Source: an uncultured Alphaproteobacteria bacterium (lineage in GTDB: Bacteria; Pseudomonadota; Alphaproteobacteria; RF32; CAG-239). From it: a stretch of DNA of 64,000 bases. Positions 7,620-16,457 of this stretch are shown here, piece by piece. The DNA lies in the NCBI GenBank assembly GCA_944390275.1, contig CALXPL010000001.1:518195-582194 (forward strand), read 5' to 3'. The notes below the pieces were generated by a model, which worked only from the letters and a program-made list of their open reading frames with translations, had not been told where the DNA came from and ran no database searches. The stretch's first letter is position 1. The number at the start of each line of letters is the position of its first letter. Position numbers and translations under genes: made by a program.

Positions 7620-8651
7620 TTATATTTTAGTATGTATATTTTTTTTATTTGCTTTGTATTTTTGCCATACTTTTTTCATTAGTGTTGAAATAGGGTAGTC
7701 TTTAAGCGATGTTTCGGGAACAAATAAGCCATCGGTTAAATTTTTTTCGGTTTGTATGTTATAAATTTGTAATGTGAGTTTGAAGTGGCTGAAGTTGTGG
7801 GTAACTTGTCTTCCGCTGTCCGTAATGCAAAGCGAATCCTTTTCAAACATCTTCCCTTCATCTTTCCATGGAAATTCGTACAATCCTGATAGCAATCCCT
7901 TTTCCTTTCTTTTACGAATGTAAATTTCTTTTTGGGAATTTATGATGATATAAACACTGCCGTATTTTTCTTGTCTTTGTATTTTTGTGCGGTTTGGTAT
8001 TTGTTCTATGTCTTGCTTATTTTTGCTTTGGCAGTACTTTTGCCATGGGCATAATAAACATTGCGGTTTCTTGGGTGTGCATATTATTGCCCCTAAGTCC
8101 ATAATGGCTGAGGCGTAGTCTGCCGGAGATTCTTTATCGGTTAATTCTTCTGCTTTTTGACGGATTATGTTTTGTATTTTTTCGGTCGGTTCCGTAAGAT
8201 GGTAGAGCCGAGTTATAATTCGTATTACGTTCCCGTCAATTATGGTTTCGGGTTTGTTAAAAGCTAATGCCAAAAAGCTGGAAACAGTGTAGTTCCCTAT
8301 TCCTTTTAGTTTTAAGACTTCTTCTCTTGTTTGAGGAAATTTCCCTTGTTCTTTTATTGTTTTGGCGGCTTCATGCAGGGATCTTGCTCTGCTATAATAT
8401 CCCAGACCTTGCCAATATTTATAAACTTCTTCTTCTGATGCTTGTGCCAAACTTTCTATGTCGGGAAAGCGTTTCATAAATTTTTTAAAGTACGGTATTA
8501 CTGTTTTTACCGTGGTTTGCTGAAGCATTATTTCTGATACAAACACAATATATGGGTTGGGATGGGCTCCTCCTTTTACGCGCCATGGTAAATCTCGGCC
8601 CTGCGCTTCATACCAAGATAATAGCTCTTTTGATTGTGTGATTTTATTCAT
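7620..8651 (-). CDS. mutY: Adenine DNA glycosylase MutY
   Basis: Base-excision repair enzyme removing adenine mispaired with 8-oxoguanine. Of 343 aa, the N-terminal HhH-GPD domain shows the MLQQTTVKTV segment with its nearby catalytic Glu, the hairpin LKGIGNYTVSSF and the IDGNVIRI motif containing the catalytic Asp. The four-Cys iron-sulphur loop reads C-x6-CLLC-x5-C near residues 190-207. The C-terminal part is a degenerate NUDIX-like domain for 8-oxoG recognition. The frame stays open upstream into tRNA-Leu, so the ATG at 8651, the first after the tRNA, is taken as the start; its SD is weak. The final residues are Lys/Ile-rich. Confidence 0.93.
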   Translation of the reverse strand: MNKITQSKELLSWYEAQGRDLPWRVKGGAHPNPYIVFVSEIMLQQTTVKTVIPYFKKFMKRFPDIESLAQASEEEVYKYWQGLGYYSRARSLHEAAKTIKEQGKFPQTREEVLKLKGIGNYTVSSFLALAFNKPETIIDGNVIRIITRLYHLTEPTEKIQNIIRQKAEELTDKESPADYASAIMDLGAIICTPKKPQCLLCPWQKYCQSKNKQDIEQIPNRTKIQRQEKYGSVYIIINSQKEIYIRKRKEKGLLSGLYEFPWKDEGKMFEKDSLCITDSGRQVTHNFSHFKLTLQIYNIQTEKNLTDGLFVPETSLKDYPISTLMKKVWQKYKANKKNIHTKI

Positions 8652-8696
8652 TTTTTTATGGGCTTGCTTATTGTTTTTCGCTTGTGCAAGCAAATT

Positions 8697-8783
8697 TGGT
8701 GCTCTGAAGAAGACTTGAACTTCCACGGGCTAACACCCACAAGTACCTGAAACTTGCGCGTCTACCAATTCCGCCATCAGAGC
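8697..8783 (-). tRNA. tRNA-Leu (anticodon CAG)
   Basis: 87-nt class II tRNA on the minus strand with encoded CCA. Acceptor arms GCTCTGA / TCAGAGC pair fully; the D-loop region contains GGTAGAC; the anticodon stem CAAGT/ACTTG holds a 7-nt loop TTCAGGT, giving CAG; a long variable arm (about GGGTGTTAGCCC) identifies a leucine tRNA; the T-loop contains TTCAAGT. It lies 45 nt upstream of mutY on the same strand. Confidence 0.95.
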
Positions 8784-8826
8784 ATTGCTTTGTTTTTAGC
8801 TTAATTCGTTTTATTTTGCAAGACTT

Positions 8827-9654
8827 TTATTGTAAATTGGGGGTTAAATAACCATAGCTTTCTAAAAGAAGATAGCTTCCCAGTAATATACGATAGATGA
8901 CAAAGGGTAAAAAGGTTGATTTCTTTAACCACCACATCATTATATATATCGCCATTAGTGAGGCTACAAAAGAATAAAATACTCCATCAAATGCTTCCGT
9001 AAGTGCTGCTATGTTATTGTTTTGGTATAATTCATAAGCGGTTAATACTCCGGCTCCGAATATGGTGGGGATGGATATCAGCATGGAAAATTTTGCGGCT
9101 TCTCTTCTTTCTAATCCTAAAAATCTACCCATGGTTATTGTTATTCCTGAACGACTCGTGCCGGGGATAAGAGCTAAACATTGTGCACAGCCTATCCATA
9201 TCGCATCTATTATTCCTAAATGTTTGACTTCTCTTATTGTCATGCCTATCTTGTCGGCAATGAACAAAAGAATTCCAAAACATAGAATTGTCCATCCAAT
9301 GATTTTGCTGTCTCGTAACCATTCCATGCCATATTCTTTTAAGGTTAATCCCGCAATTACTGCCGGTATTGTCGCTATGACGATTAACCAGAATAAACGA
9401 TTGCCCTCATTACTGAAATTTGGAATAAATTTTGTTTTAATCAATCCTTTGATGATTTGCCAAATCGTTCCTGAAAAATAGATGCAAACAGCAATTATTG
9501 AACCGACATGTACCGCTATGTCAAGTGTTAGACCTTGATCCGGAAATGTTGTGAATTTTGAAAAAAGTATTAAATGTCCTGATGAGCTTACCGGTAAAAA
9601 TTCTGTCAGCCCTTGAAGTATTGCCAGCAATAATATGTGAATATTTATCTCCAT
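8827..9654 (-). CDS. uppP: Undecaprenyl-diphosphatase UppP (BacA)
   Basis: Inner-membrane enzyme that recycles undecaprenyl pyrophosphate to the monophosphate carrier for peptidoglycan and O-antigen synthesis, and gives bacitracin tolerance. At 275 aa with 7-8 hydrophobic segments it is full length. Both signature motifs are present: EFLPVSSSGHLIL near residues 18-30 (catalytic Glu and Ser/His) and PGTSRSGITIT near 165-175. The gene is followed upstream (10 nt) by a response regulator gene on the same strand, suggesting a transcript running xseA-M23-RR-uppP. Confidence 0.96.
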   Translation of the reverse strand: MEINIHILLLAILQGLTEFLPVSSSGHLILFSKFTTFPDQGLTLDIAVHVGSIIAVCIYFSGTIWQIIKGLIKTKFIPNFSNEGNRLFWLIVIATIPAVIAGLTLKEYGMEWLRDSKIIGWTILCFGILLFIADKIGMTIREVKHLGIIDAIWIGCAQCLALIPGTSRSGITITMGRFLGLERREAAKFSMLISIPTIFGAGVLTAYELYQNNNIAALTEAFDGVFYSFVASLMAIYIMMWWLKKSTFLPFVIYRILLGSYLLLESYGYLTPNLQ

Positions 9655-9663
9655 GTTCTTATC

Positions 9664-10077
9664 CTATTCTTTTTTCAAATTCAGTGCATCTTCTATTCTA
9701 CTCTTTAGAGCATTGGGGGATATCGGTTTTACCAGATATTCTTTGATGCCCAGTTCTTTTGCTTTTAAAACAGTTTTTTCTTGTGTATCAACGGTTACCA
9801 TAATAATTATAAGGTCTTTTAAACTTTTGTTGGGAAGTCTTTTGACTTCTTGCACAAATTCTATGCCGTCTTGATCAGGCATGACTTGATCTAAAATAAC
9901 TAAATCAATTCCATATTCTTTTAGAATTTCTATTCCTTCTTTGGCTGAAGAGGCTTCTTTGACATTTTTTATGCCGATTAATGAAAGTGCTGATTTGATG
10001 AAGGTGCGTGAAAATTTATCATCATCGACGATTAAGCAATTTGTTAAGGTTAATTCATTTACTTGTTTTTTTTCCAT
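9664..10077 (-). CDS. Single-domain response regulator (CheY-like receiver)
   Basis: 137-aa receiver domain without an output domain. Acidic triad DDD at 18-20, phospho-acceptor Asp at 63 (VILDQVMP), Thr at 95 (MVTVD) and Lys at 117 (LVKPIS) are all present, so phosphorylation is expected. No histidine kinase lies nearby. Stand-alone receivers relay to chemotaxis, phosphorelay or cell-cycle systems; which one cannot be read here. SD AGGAACCAGG precedes the ATG closely. It lies between the M23 peptidase and uppP genes in the same orientation. Confidence 0.9.
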   Translation of the reverse strand: MEKKQVNELTLTNCLIVDDDKFSRTFIKSALSLIGIKNVKEASSAKEGIEILKEYGIDLVILDQVMPDQDGIEFVQEVKRLPNKSLKDLIIIMVTVDTQEKTVLKAKELGIKEYLVKPISPNALKSRIEDALNLKKE

Positions 10078-10094
10078 CCTGGTTCCTTTGACGA

Positions 10095-10946
10095 TTATAA
10101 ATTAATACATGTATCCTTTTGGATTAAACCGATAAGTTTTTCAGGGTTAAATCTTATATTGTGCAGAGAGGCTCCCCAGTGAAGATGCGGACCGGTTACC
10201 CTACCGGTTTTTCCAACTGTTGCTATAACTTCTCCTTGTTTTACTTCTTGACCTTCTTTTACTTTAATATCTTTTAAGTGGGCATAAATCGTGTGTAGTC
10301 CTTGTCCATGGTCAATAACAATCATGTTTCCACTGTAAAAAAAGTTTTTACCCGTCATGACAACTTTTCCATCACTAGGTGCCATAACTTCTGTTCCTTC
10401 CGGAGCCGCCATATCTAGTCCTCTATGCGGATTTTTCTTTATGGTGTTCATAATCCTTTGTCCTCCGAATTTTCCGCTGATGCGGTATTCTTTTAAGGGC
10501 ATTTGAAAACCTTGTTTCCAATATGATGTTTTACTATTGTTTTCTTCTATGGCTTTTCTTAAACTTTGGTTCTCTCTTAGAATTTCATCTTGGTCTTCTT
10601 TTTTAGGGGTAACTTTTCTTTCCGGAACACCATTAATCTTTTGTATGTCCCATTTCGTCGGTTCAATCGTAAAGGTAAAATTTTTAACGGGATAGTTTTG
10701 TTCGTCATTTTTATAGAGTATTTTTAGACTTTGTTTTAGCTGGTCATCTCTATCAAATGCCAACATGAAGTCTCCCTCTTTATTCGGGGTAATTTTTTTG
10801 TTTTGAAATTGTACTTCATGGACATTTTCTTCATGAAGCAATAGTATTGAACCTTGAGCTTTATCTCCGCATATTTCCAGTGCCTGACTTGGTTGGCTTA
10901 ATAGCGGAAAAATGCTACATATCAAATAAATCGCCTTGTATTTCAT
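10095..10946 (-). CDS. M23 family metallopeptidase (LytM domain), exported
   Basis: 283-aa envelope protein with an N-terminal signal peptide (ending near SQPSQA), a beta-rich spacer of about 120 residues, and a C-terminal M23/LytM domain. Zn-ligand motifs are visible: NPHRGLDMAAP (H-x3-D) and GPHLHWG (HxH). The domain also contains MIVIDHGQGLHTIYAHL, the standard central strand pair. The intact metal ligands suggest an active peptidoglycan endopeptidase rather than an EnvC-type activator. The start lies 32 nt inside the end of xseA, indicating translational coupling. Confidence 0.92.
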   Translation of the reverse strand: MKYKAIYLICSIFPLLSQPSQALEICGDKAQGSILLLHEENVHEVQFQNKKITPNKEGDFMLAFDRDDQLKQSLKILYKNDEQNYPVKNFTFTIEPTKWDIQKINGVPERKVTPKKEDQDEILRENQSLRKAIEENNSKTSYWKQGFQMPLKEYRISGKFGGQRIMNTIKKNPHRGLDMAAPEGTEVMAPSDGKVVMTGKNFFYSGNMIVIDHGQGLHTIYAHLKDIKVKEGQEVKQGEVIATVGKTGRVTGPHLHWGASLHNIRFNPEKLIGLIQKDTCINL

Positions 10947-12258
10947 TCTTTTTCACTAATACTTTTGTTTTTATACTTCCATCAGCAAAACAAATTTCTA
11001 AGTTATTGCTCTTTTGGGCTTGAGTTGCTGAATAAATGGTGTTGTGCTTACTGTCTTTTATCCAAGCAAAACCCCGTTTTAAAACAGACTCAACTGATAC
11101 TGACTCTAGTCTAAGCGATAAATTCTTTAAATTTTCTTGCTTTTTTTCAAAAATATTCAAAATAAGATAAGGTTTTAGGTTATTTTTTTCTATTTCATTG
11201 TTTTTATTTTGTAAGTAATTTTTAAAGGCGGTCTTTAATCTTTCTATTCTTTCATCAAATTTTTGTTGGCTTTCTTGTAGGATTTGTTCTAGGTTGGGTA
11301 TGCCTCTTTTCAGCCCTTCTAATAATGTTTGATAGTTGTTTAAATAACGTTGTGTTGCGTGTTGTAATCTTCCTTGAATAATACTTAGGCGTGATTCTAA
11401 TTCTGCTTTTACCGGAACGGCAAATTCTGCCGCGCCGGTCGGGGTGGGGGCTCTTACATCGGATACATAGTCAATTAACATGGTGTCTGTTTCATGACCA
11501 ACTGCGGAAATTATCGGTATCTCCGAATCGTAAACTGCACGAATTACGGCTTCTTCATTAAACGGCCATAAATCTTCCAAACTGCCGCCTCCGCGAGCGA
11601 CAATAATGACATCCGGTCGTGATATTTTTCCATTCTTAGGAAGTTTATTAAAACCTTTTATTCCTAAGGCGATTTTTTCGGCGGCACCTTCTCCTTGTAC
11701 CGGTGTCGGCCATACAATAATATGGCTGGGAAAGCGATCACGGACACGATGAATTATATCACGAATAACGGCTCCGCTTGCAGATGTTACAACTCCGATT
11801 GTTTCTGGCAAGTAAGGAATTTTCTTTTTGTGTTCTGCGGCAAATAAACCTTCGGCAGCGTATTGTTTTTTCTTTTCTTCCAATAATTTCAGTAACGCTC
11901 CGGCTCCTGCTACTTCCATTTGTTCTATAATCAGTTGATATGAGGATTTGCCTGCGAATGTTGTAATTTTTCCCGTGGCTACGACTTCTAATCCGTCTTC
12001 GGGTTTTATTCTTAAATTTGCGGCTACTCCTTTCCAACATACAGCGGATATAACGGCATTTTCATCTTTTAATGAAAGATAATAATGTCCAGAATCGGCT
12101 CTTTTACTGCCGAATATTTCTCCTCGGATACGAATATGGTGAAATTTTGTTTCAACGAACTTTTTGATTTCTGCTGAAATTTCGCTAACGGTATATTCTT
12201 TTTCTTCCGGTGATGGGGCTTGGTTATTTTCGGTTAGTTTGCTTAATAAATCTTCCAT
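10915..12258 (-). CDS. xseA: Exodeoxyribonuclease VII large subunit
   Basis: Large subunit of exonuclease VII, which degrades single-stranded DNA with the small subunit XseB (no xseB in this window). At 447 aa it is full length: N-terminal OB fold (YTVSEISAEIKKFVE to about residue 110), catalytic core with GVVTSASGAVIRDI, ARGGGSLEDLWPFNE and SAVGHETD, then a long coiled-coil region (about 285-390) rich in Gln/Lys/Asn and a short C-terminal strand. SD AAGGATTC lies before the ATG. The 3' end overlaps the M23 peptidase gene. Confidence 0.96.
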   Translation of the reverse strand: MEDLLSKLTENNQAPSPEEKEYTVSEISAEIKKFVETKFHHIRIRGEIFGSKRADSGHYYLSLKDENAVISAVCWKGVAANLRIKPEDGLEVVATGKITTFAGKSSYQLIIEQMEVAGAGALLKLLEEKKKQYAAEGLFAAEHKKKIPYLPETIGVVTSASGAVIRDIIHRVRDRFPSHIIVWPTPVQGEGAAEKIALGIKGFNKLPKNGKISRPDVIIVARGGGSLEDLWPFNEEAVIRAVYDSEIPIISAVGHETDTMLIDYVSDVRAPTPTGAAEFAVPVKAELESRLSIIQGRLQHATQRYLNNYQTLLEGLKRGIPNLEQILQESQQKFDERIERLKTAFKNYLQNKNNEIEKNNLKPYLILNIFEKKQENLKNLSLRLESVSVESVLKRGFAWIKDSKHNTIYSATQAQKSNNLEICFADGSIKTKVLVKKNEIQGDLFDM

Positions 12259-12407
12259 ATTCGAATCCTTTGTTTTATTTGGTGCATCTTAGTATTTTTT
12301 CTTCTTTTTGTTAAGATATCTTTTCGTAATGTGGATGATATTTGCTTGATTCTTTTTACTTCTTATGTTAGTTTTGCTCTACTTTTTTATTATTAAATCT
12401 TACAATT

Positions 12408-12980
12408 ATGGAAAATACAAAAAATTTTGTTTGGCAAGATGATTATAAAACTCTTTGTCAAAGACGGCTCTTTTTTGATGCGTCATCTTTAAAACATTTT
12501 TTGAGGACGAATAAACGCACTGATAAAAATGTAATCTTGAATTTTCTTCAAATTGACGATGTTTGGTTTATTCTTAATTCTTGGAATCCTTATGGCGGTA
12601 ATTGTGGACATTTACATTTGTATTTAGTTGAAAATAGTTATAAAAAACAATTGTTTTATAAACGTTTTTTGATTACTAGTGAACAACTTGGCTATCGTGT
12701 GTTGGCTGAAGATGTACAAATTCAAGATGCTGTTTTAGATAAATCTCAAGATGGTTTGGTTGTCGTTGTTAAACATGATGATAAGTTTGATGTCTTGTAT
12801 AAAGCTCCTTATACAGTGGTTGACCCGTTTCGAAAACAACGAGAGTATTTAATGGATCAAAATGTTATTGGAATTCCGGTATATGAGGAATTGCAGCCCT
12901 TTGTTTGTTGGAAAATTTGGTGTCTTAAAAATATTTCCGCATTTGAGTTAACTGAAAAATATCATCTTAATTTATTTTAA
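12408..12980 (+). CDS. Hypothetical protein, SD-less gene
   Basis: 190-aa soluble protein, not recognised. It is rich in aromatic residues and contains WFILNSWNPYGGNCGHLHLYL near 53-73 and a second Trp/Cys cluster (FVCWKIWCLKN) near the end. No signal peptide or membrane segment is seen. The ATG is preceded by an AT-rich leader ending ACAATT, with no SD, like several other unknown genes here. A related-style small gene follows 11 nt downstream and both end at a shared terminator. Real coding is supported by length and host-like AT-rich codon use. Confidence 0.7.
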   Translation: MENTKNFVWQDDYKTLCQRRLFFDASSLKHFLRTNKRTDKNVILNFLQIDDVWFILNSWNPYGGNCGHLHLYLVENSYKKQLFYKRFLITSEQLGYRVLAEDVQIQDAVLDKSQDGLVVVVKHDDKFDVLYKAPYTVVDPFRKQREYLMDQNVIGIPVYEELQPFVCWKIWCLKNISAFELTEKYHLNLF

Positions 12981-12991
12981 TTTTTTTGTTT

Positions 12992-13318
12992 ATGATTATC
13001 GATAATCTTTTTAAAAAGAAGTTTGGTTTAAGTTCTGAAGCTAAGCTCAGAAAAGGTTTGCAAGTTTGGTGTGATTTGAATAAAATTCTTCCTGAAGCCT
13101 GTGGTGTTGCCGAAAACGATAAAGTTCGCTTATCTTTGTTTTCTAAAAAAGTGGCTGTACTTTCTAAACGCAAGAAAGAATGTTTAAAATTCTGGTTGGA
13201 AGGACAAGTGCATGATTATAAATATAATTTTTGTGAATTTTGCACTCCTTCCCAAGAAGAGTTTGAACGCAAGCAGCTGCAAATTTTTGAGAGCCATTTA
13301 GAAGTTCTTCAAAAATAA
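12992..13318 (+). CDS. Hypothetical protein, SD-less gene
   Basis: 108-aa Lys/Glu-rich cytoplasmic protein, unrecognised, beginning MIIDNLFKKKFGLSS. A Cys-containing C-terminal part (FCEFCTP near 88-94) precedes a helical end. An upstream in-frame TTG also exists two codons earlier; neither start has an SD. It follows the 190-aa unknown gene by 11 nt and probably shares its transcript, which ends at the hairpin immediately downstream. Confidence 0.6.
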   Translation: MIIDNLFKKKFGLSSEAKLRKGLQVWCDLNKILPEACGVAENDKVRLSLFSKKVAVLSKRKKECLKFWLEGQVHDYKYNFCEFCTPSQEEFERKQLQIFESHLEVLQK

Positions 13319-13325
13319 AGACTTG

Positions 13326-13358
13326 AAAAAAAGCATTCGTTTTTCGAATGCTTTTTTT
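13326..13358. terminator. Bidirectional terminator between unknown genes and ftsY
   Basis: AAAAAAGCATTCG / CGAATGCTTTTTTT perfect stem of at least 13 bp with a TTTTT loop; A-run on the left and T-run on the right serve both convergent units. Confidence 0.9.
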
Positions 13359-13362
13359 GTTT

Positions 13363-14283
13363 CTATATATCTAACAAATTTTGAGCATAGTCGTGAGCCG
13401 AAAAGGTGTCTAAATCTTCTATTCCTTCTCCTACTCCTATGTAATAAACAGGTAAGGGGTTTTCTTCAGCTATGGCTACTAAAATTCCCCCTTTGGCTGA
13501 CCCATCGAGTTTGGTAATAATTAACCCATCTACCTGACACATTTCTTTAAATATTTTGGTTTGTTCCAGTGCATTTTGTCCTGTGGTCGCATCTAGTGTC
13601 AGTAGTATTTGATGCGGGGCTTCCGGAATTATTTTTTTGATTACGCGTATGATTTTTTTGAGTTCATCCATTAATCCGTTTTTGTTTTGAAGGCGTCCTG
13701 CCGTATCTATAAAAACAATATCGTCGTTGTATTTTATTGCTTCTTGAATGCCATCATAGCAAAGTCCTGCCGAATCGCATCCGTCAGTTCCTTTAAATAC
13801 GCGAATCCGGTTCCTTTCTCCCCAAATGCTCAGTTGTTCAACGGCTGCTGCTCGAAAAGTATCACCGGCTATGAATGATATTTGCGGGTGTTTCTCACTT
13901 TTTTGAAATTTTGAAGCTAATTTTCCTATTGTGGTTGTTTTTCCGGCTCCGTTGACGCCTATCATTAAAATGATGTATGGTTTCTTTTGTTCTTCGTATG
14001 TAAAAGATTTTTCGCAAGGCTTTAAAATTTCTTCTATCTCTTTTGATAATTCCTCTTTTATTTCGGTTATTGTTGCTTCTTTGTTGAGACGTTTCTTTTT
14101 GAAATTTTCAATTATTTTATCTGAAGCCTTTATTCCCATGTCGGAACTTATTAATATATCTTGTAAATCTTCCAATGTTTCCGAATCGACACGTTGTTTG
14201 GTAAAAATATCGGAAATCCCAGAACTTATTTTCGAAGAGGTCTTTTTTAGGCCTTGATTTAGTTTTTGAAAAAAATTAATCAT
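13363..14283 (-). CDS. ftsY: Signal recognition particle receptor FtsY
   Basis: SRP-receptor GTPase that docks the ribosome-nascent-chain-SRP complex at the inner membrane. The 306-aa protein is an NG-domain-only form: a short amphipathic N-terminus (MINFFQKLNQGLKK) instead of a long acidic A domain, then G1 GVNGAGKTTT near 110-119, DTFRAAA, DTAGRLQ, TKLDGSAKGG and the final GVGEGIEDL. The SD GGAGAGG lies within the end of mtaB, with which it overlaps by 8 nt, so mtaB-ftsY are translationally linked. Confidence 0.97.
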   Translation of the reverse strand: MINFFQKLNQGLKKTSSKISSGISDIFTKQRVDSETLEDLQDILISSDMGIKASDKIIENFKKKRLNKEATITEIKEELSKEIEEILKPCEKSFTYEEQKKPYIILMIGVNGAGKTTTIGKLASKFQKSEKHPQISFIAGDTFRAAAVEQLSIWGERNRIRVFKGTDGCDSAGLCYDGIQEAIKYNDDIVFIDTAGRLQNKNGLMDELKKIIRVIKKIIPEAPHQILLTLDATTGQNALEQTKIFKEMCQVDGLIITKLDGSAKGGILVAIAEENPLPVYYIGVGEGIEDLDTFSAHDYAQNLLDI

Positions 14284-15319
14284 TATTTACCTCTCCTTGT
14301 TCGCGTAATATTTTCGCGCGTTCTTTCCGTATTTCAATCGGAACTTGCGGCATGAGTGCGGCAGGTGTTCCGGGGCGTTCCGAATAGGGGAATACGTGTA
14401 GTTTGTTTATGCCGGCTTCTTTGACGAGTTTGACCGTGTTTTGGAAGGCTTCGTCGCTTTCTGTCGGAAAACCGCAAATAAAGTCTGCTCCGAAGGTTGC
14501 TTCCGGTCTTATTTTGCGTATTTTATGGCACAGCAATATCACATCTTCTCTTGTATGGCGGCGTTTCATTCTTTTTAATATCAAATTGTCTCCTGACTGT
14601 ATTGAAAAGTGAAAATGCGGTGTAATATTTGAGTATTCTCCGATTAAATTTATAAATTTATCATCAAGTGCAGCCGGATCAAGAGAACCGAACTGTAATG
14701 CCGGAAGTGTTGGAAATTTTTTTAGTATGTGTTCTACCAATTCGCTGAGCGAGGGTTCATAAGAACAGGCATCTACTCCTGTTAAACAAATTTCTTCAAA
14801 GCCTTGCGCTAAAAGTTCTTCTATCTGTTTGAATATATGTTCTTCTTTTACAGAACGATTATTCCCTCGTGCGTAAGGAACAATGCAATAAGTACAACGA
14901 TGATTGCAGCCTTGCTGAATTTGAACAAAGGCGCGTTGGCGACCTTCGAATCCGGTAATGATATAATCATCATATCCTTCACAATCAAATATGTTGCCAA
15001 CATATGATTTTTCTTGATGCGGAGAATTTATATAGTTTTCAAGAGCAATTTTTTCTTTATTGCCTAAAACTAAGTCAACTTCTTCCATTTGAGCAAATTT
15101 TTGTGGAGCGATTTGTGCCGCACAGCCGGTTATGATTATGCGTGCCTGAGGATTTTCTTTGCGTAGTTTGCGAATCGTTTGTCGGCATTGTCTTTCCGCT
15201 TCTGATGTTACGGCACAAGTGTTGACAATGATAACGTTATCTAAATTTTTCAGCTTCTCTTTGAGTATTTCCGACTCGAAACTATTAATTCGGCAACCGA
15301 ACGTAATTACTTTAACCAT
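14276..15319 (-). CDS. mtaB: tRNA t6A37 methylthiotransferase MtaB, short form
   Basis: Radical-SAM methylthiotransferase converting t6A37 to ms2t6A37 in tRNAs. N-terminal UPF0004 domain: TFGCRINSFESE (first Cys), NTCAVTSEA and TGCAAQ supply three Fe-S cysteines. Radical SAM motif CNHRCTYC lies near residues 140-147. The protein is 347 aa, shorter than the roughly 420-450 usual for MtaB, and stops after KERAKILREQG with no recognisable C-terminal TRAM domain. MtaB is preferred to MiaB/RimO on the TFGCR-N-x-ES start. Overlap with ftsY downstream suggests the short end is genuine. Confidence 0.88.
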   Translation of the reverse strand: MVKVITFGCRINSFESEILKEKLKNLDNVIIVNTCAVTSEAERQCRQTIRKLRKENPQARIIITGCAAQIAPQKFAQMEEVDLVLGNKEKIALENYINSPHQEKSYVGNIFDCEGYDDYIITGFEGRQRAFVQIQQGCNHRCTYCIVPYARGNNRSVKEEHIFKQIEELLAQGFEEICLTGVDACSYEPSLSELVEHILKKFPTLPALQFGSLDPAALDDKFINLIGEYSNITPHFHFSIQSGDNLILKRMKRRHTREDVILLCHKIRKIRPEATFGADFICGFPTESDEAFQNTVKLVKEAGINKLHVFPYSERPGTPAALMPQVPIEIRKERAKILREQGEVNND

Positions 15320-15334
15320 TTTTTTCCCTATAAA

Positions 15335-15376
15335 AAATCCTCTTCTTTTCTTTTATACGGAATTAGAAGAGGATTT
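15335..15376 (-). terminator. Terminator of ldh
   Basis: 12-bp perfect stem AAATCCTCTTCT / AGAAGAGGATTT with an 18-nt loop; on the minus strand the stem runs into TTTTTTA. It separates ldh from mtaB. Confidence 0.75.
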
Positions 15377-15398
15377 GCAATCGAAATTGTTATTTCGT

Positions 15399-16343
15399 TT
15401 ATTTTGCAATCATTTCTAAGGCTTTATCGGAATATTCTTTCATGACTAAGGCACTGTCATGTAAGGCTTTTCTTTCTTGTTCATCTAGTGCCGGATATAT
15501 AACTTGATGAACACCGCGTTTTCCTAATACTGTCGGTAATGATAAACATACGTTCTTTACGCCTTCAACATTATCTTGGTGTGAAGATACGGTGAGAATC
15601 GCATATTCATTGTTGGTGATGGCACGGCATATACGACATAATGCTCCGGCAATACCGTAGAAGGTTGCTCCTTTACCATCAATGATTTTGTAGGCAGCAT
15701 TCCGAACACCGTCATCTATTTCTTTTTTGACTTCCGGATTGAATGGTTTACCGATTTCTTCTGCCAATTTATCTAATGAAACAGTACCGGCATCACTTGC
15801 GGACCATACCAAAACTTCACTATCCCCATGTTCTCCGATGACGTTGGCGTGTATGGATTGAGGAGAAACTCCTAAATGATATCCTAATAAAGTACGGAAA
15901 CGAGATGTATCTAAAACTGTTCCTGAACCAATGACTCTTTCTTTGGGAAAACCTGAAAGTTTTATGGCTACTTCTGTCATAATATCTGCAGGATTGGCGG
16001 TGATGATTAATGTTGTTTCCGGTGCCGCTTTGGCGATTTGCGGAATGATGCTTTCAAATATTTTTACATTGCGTCCGAGTAAATCTATTCTTGTTTCTCC
16101 GGGGCGTTGATTTGCTCCTGCCGTAACAATGACAATTTCACAACCTTTTAAATCTTCATATGTTCCGGCTTTTATTTTGTTGGCATAGGCAAATGGTGCC
16201 GCATGGGCTAAATCCATGGCTTCTGCTTCTGCTTTCTTTTCATTTGCATCGATTAAAACAACTTTTCTTGCTACGCCTCTCATGATTAAGGCAAAGGCTG
16301 TTGTACTGCCGACGGCTCCGGCTCCGATTATTCCTACTTTCAT
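15399..16343 (-). CDS. ldh: L-lactate dehydrogenase
   Basis: NAD-dependent 2-hydroxyacid dehydrogenase, 314 aa. Rossmann motif GAGAVGSTTA is at 7-16. The substrate loop AGANQRPGETR places Gln at 79, which marks lactate rather than malate dehydrogenases (malate enzymes carry Arg at this site); catalytic Arg85, Asp145 and His172 (GEHGDSE) are present. Expected reaction: pyruvate + NADH to L-lactate, a fermentative end reaction. SD AGAGGAAAG precedes the ATG. It is monocistronic with its own terminator. Malate dehydrogenase is the alternative but less likely. Confidence 0.9.
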   Translation of the reverse strand: MKVGIIGAGAVGSTTAFALIMRGVARKVVLIDANEKKAEAEAMDLAHAAPFAYANKIKAGTYEDLKGCEIVIVTAGANQRPGETRIDLLGRNVKIFESIIPQIAKAAPETTLIITANPADIMTEVAIKLSGFPKERVIGSGTVLDTSRFRTLLGYHLGVSPQSIHANVIGEHGDSEVLVWSASDAGTVSLDKLAEEIGKPFNPEVKKEIDDGVRNAAYKIIDGKGATFYGIAGALCRICRAITNNEYAILTVSSHQDNVEGVKNVCLSLPTVLGKRGVHQVIYPALDEQERKALHDSALVMKEYSDKALEMIAK

Positions 16344-16457
16344 TGTTCTTTCCTCTACTTAATTTATACCTGTTTTATATATAGTCATTGCTTCTCTTTT
16401 CGCAAGCGAAAAAACGGGTTCTCGTTTTGCTTTTTGATAACAAATTTTTGCGAATTG

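Noticed and set aside
15399..16343. Malate dehydrogenase for the gene at 15399-16343
   Set aside because: The substrate-specificity loop has Gln79 (AGANQRPGETR), the lactate-dehydrogenase type, rather than Arg.
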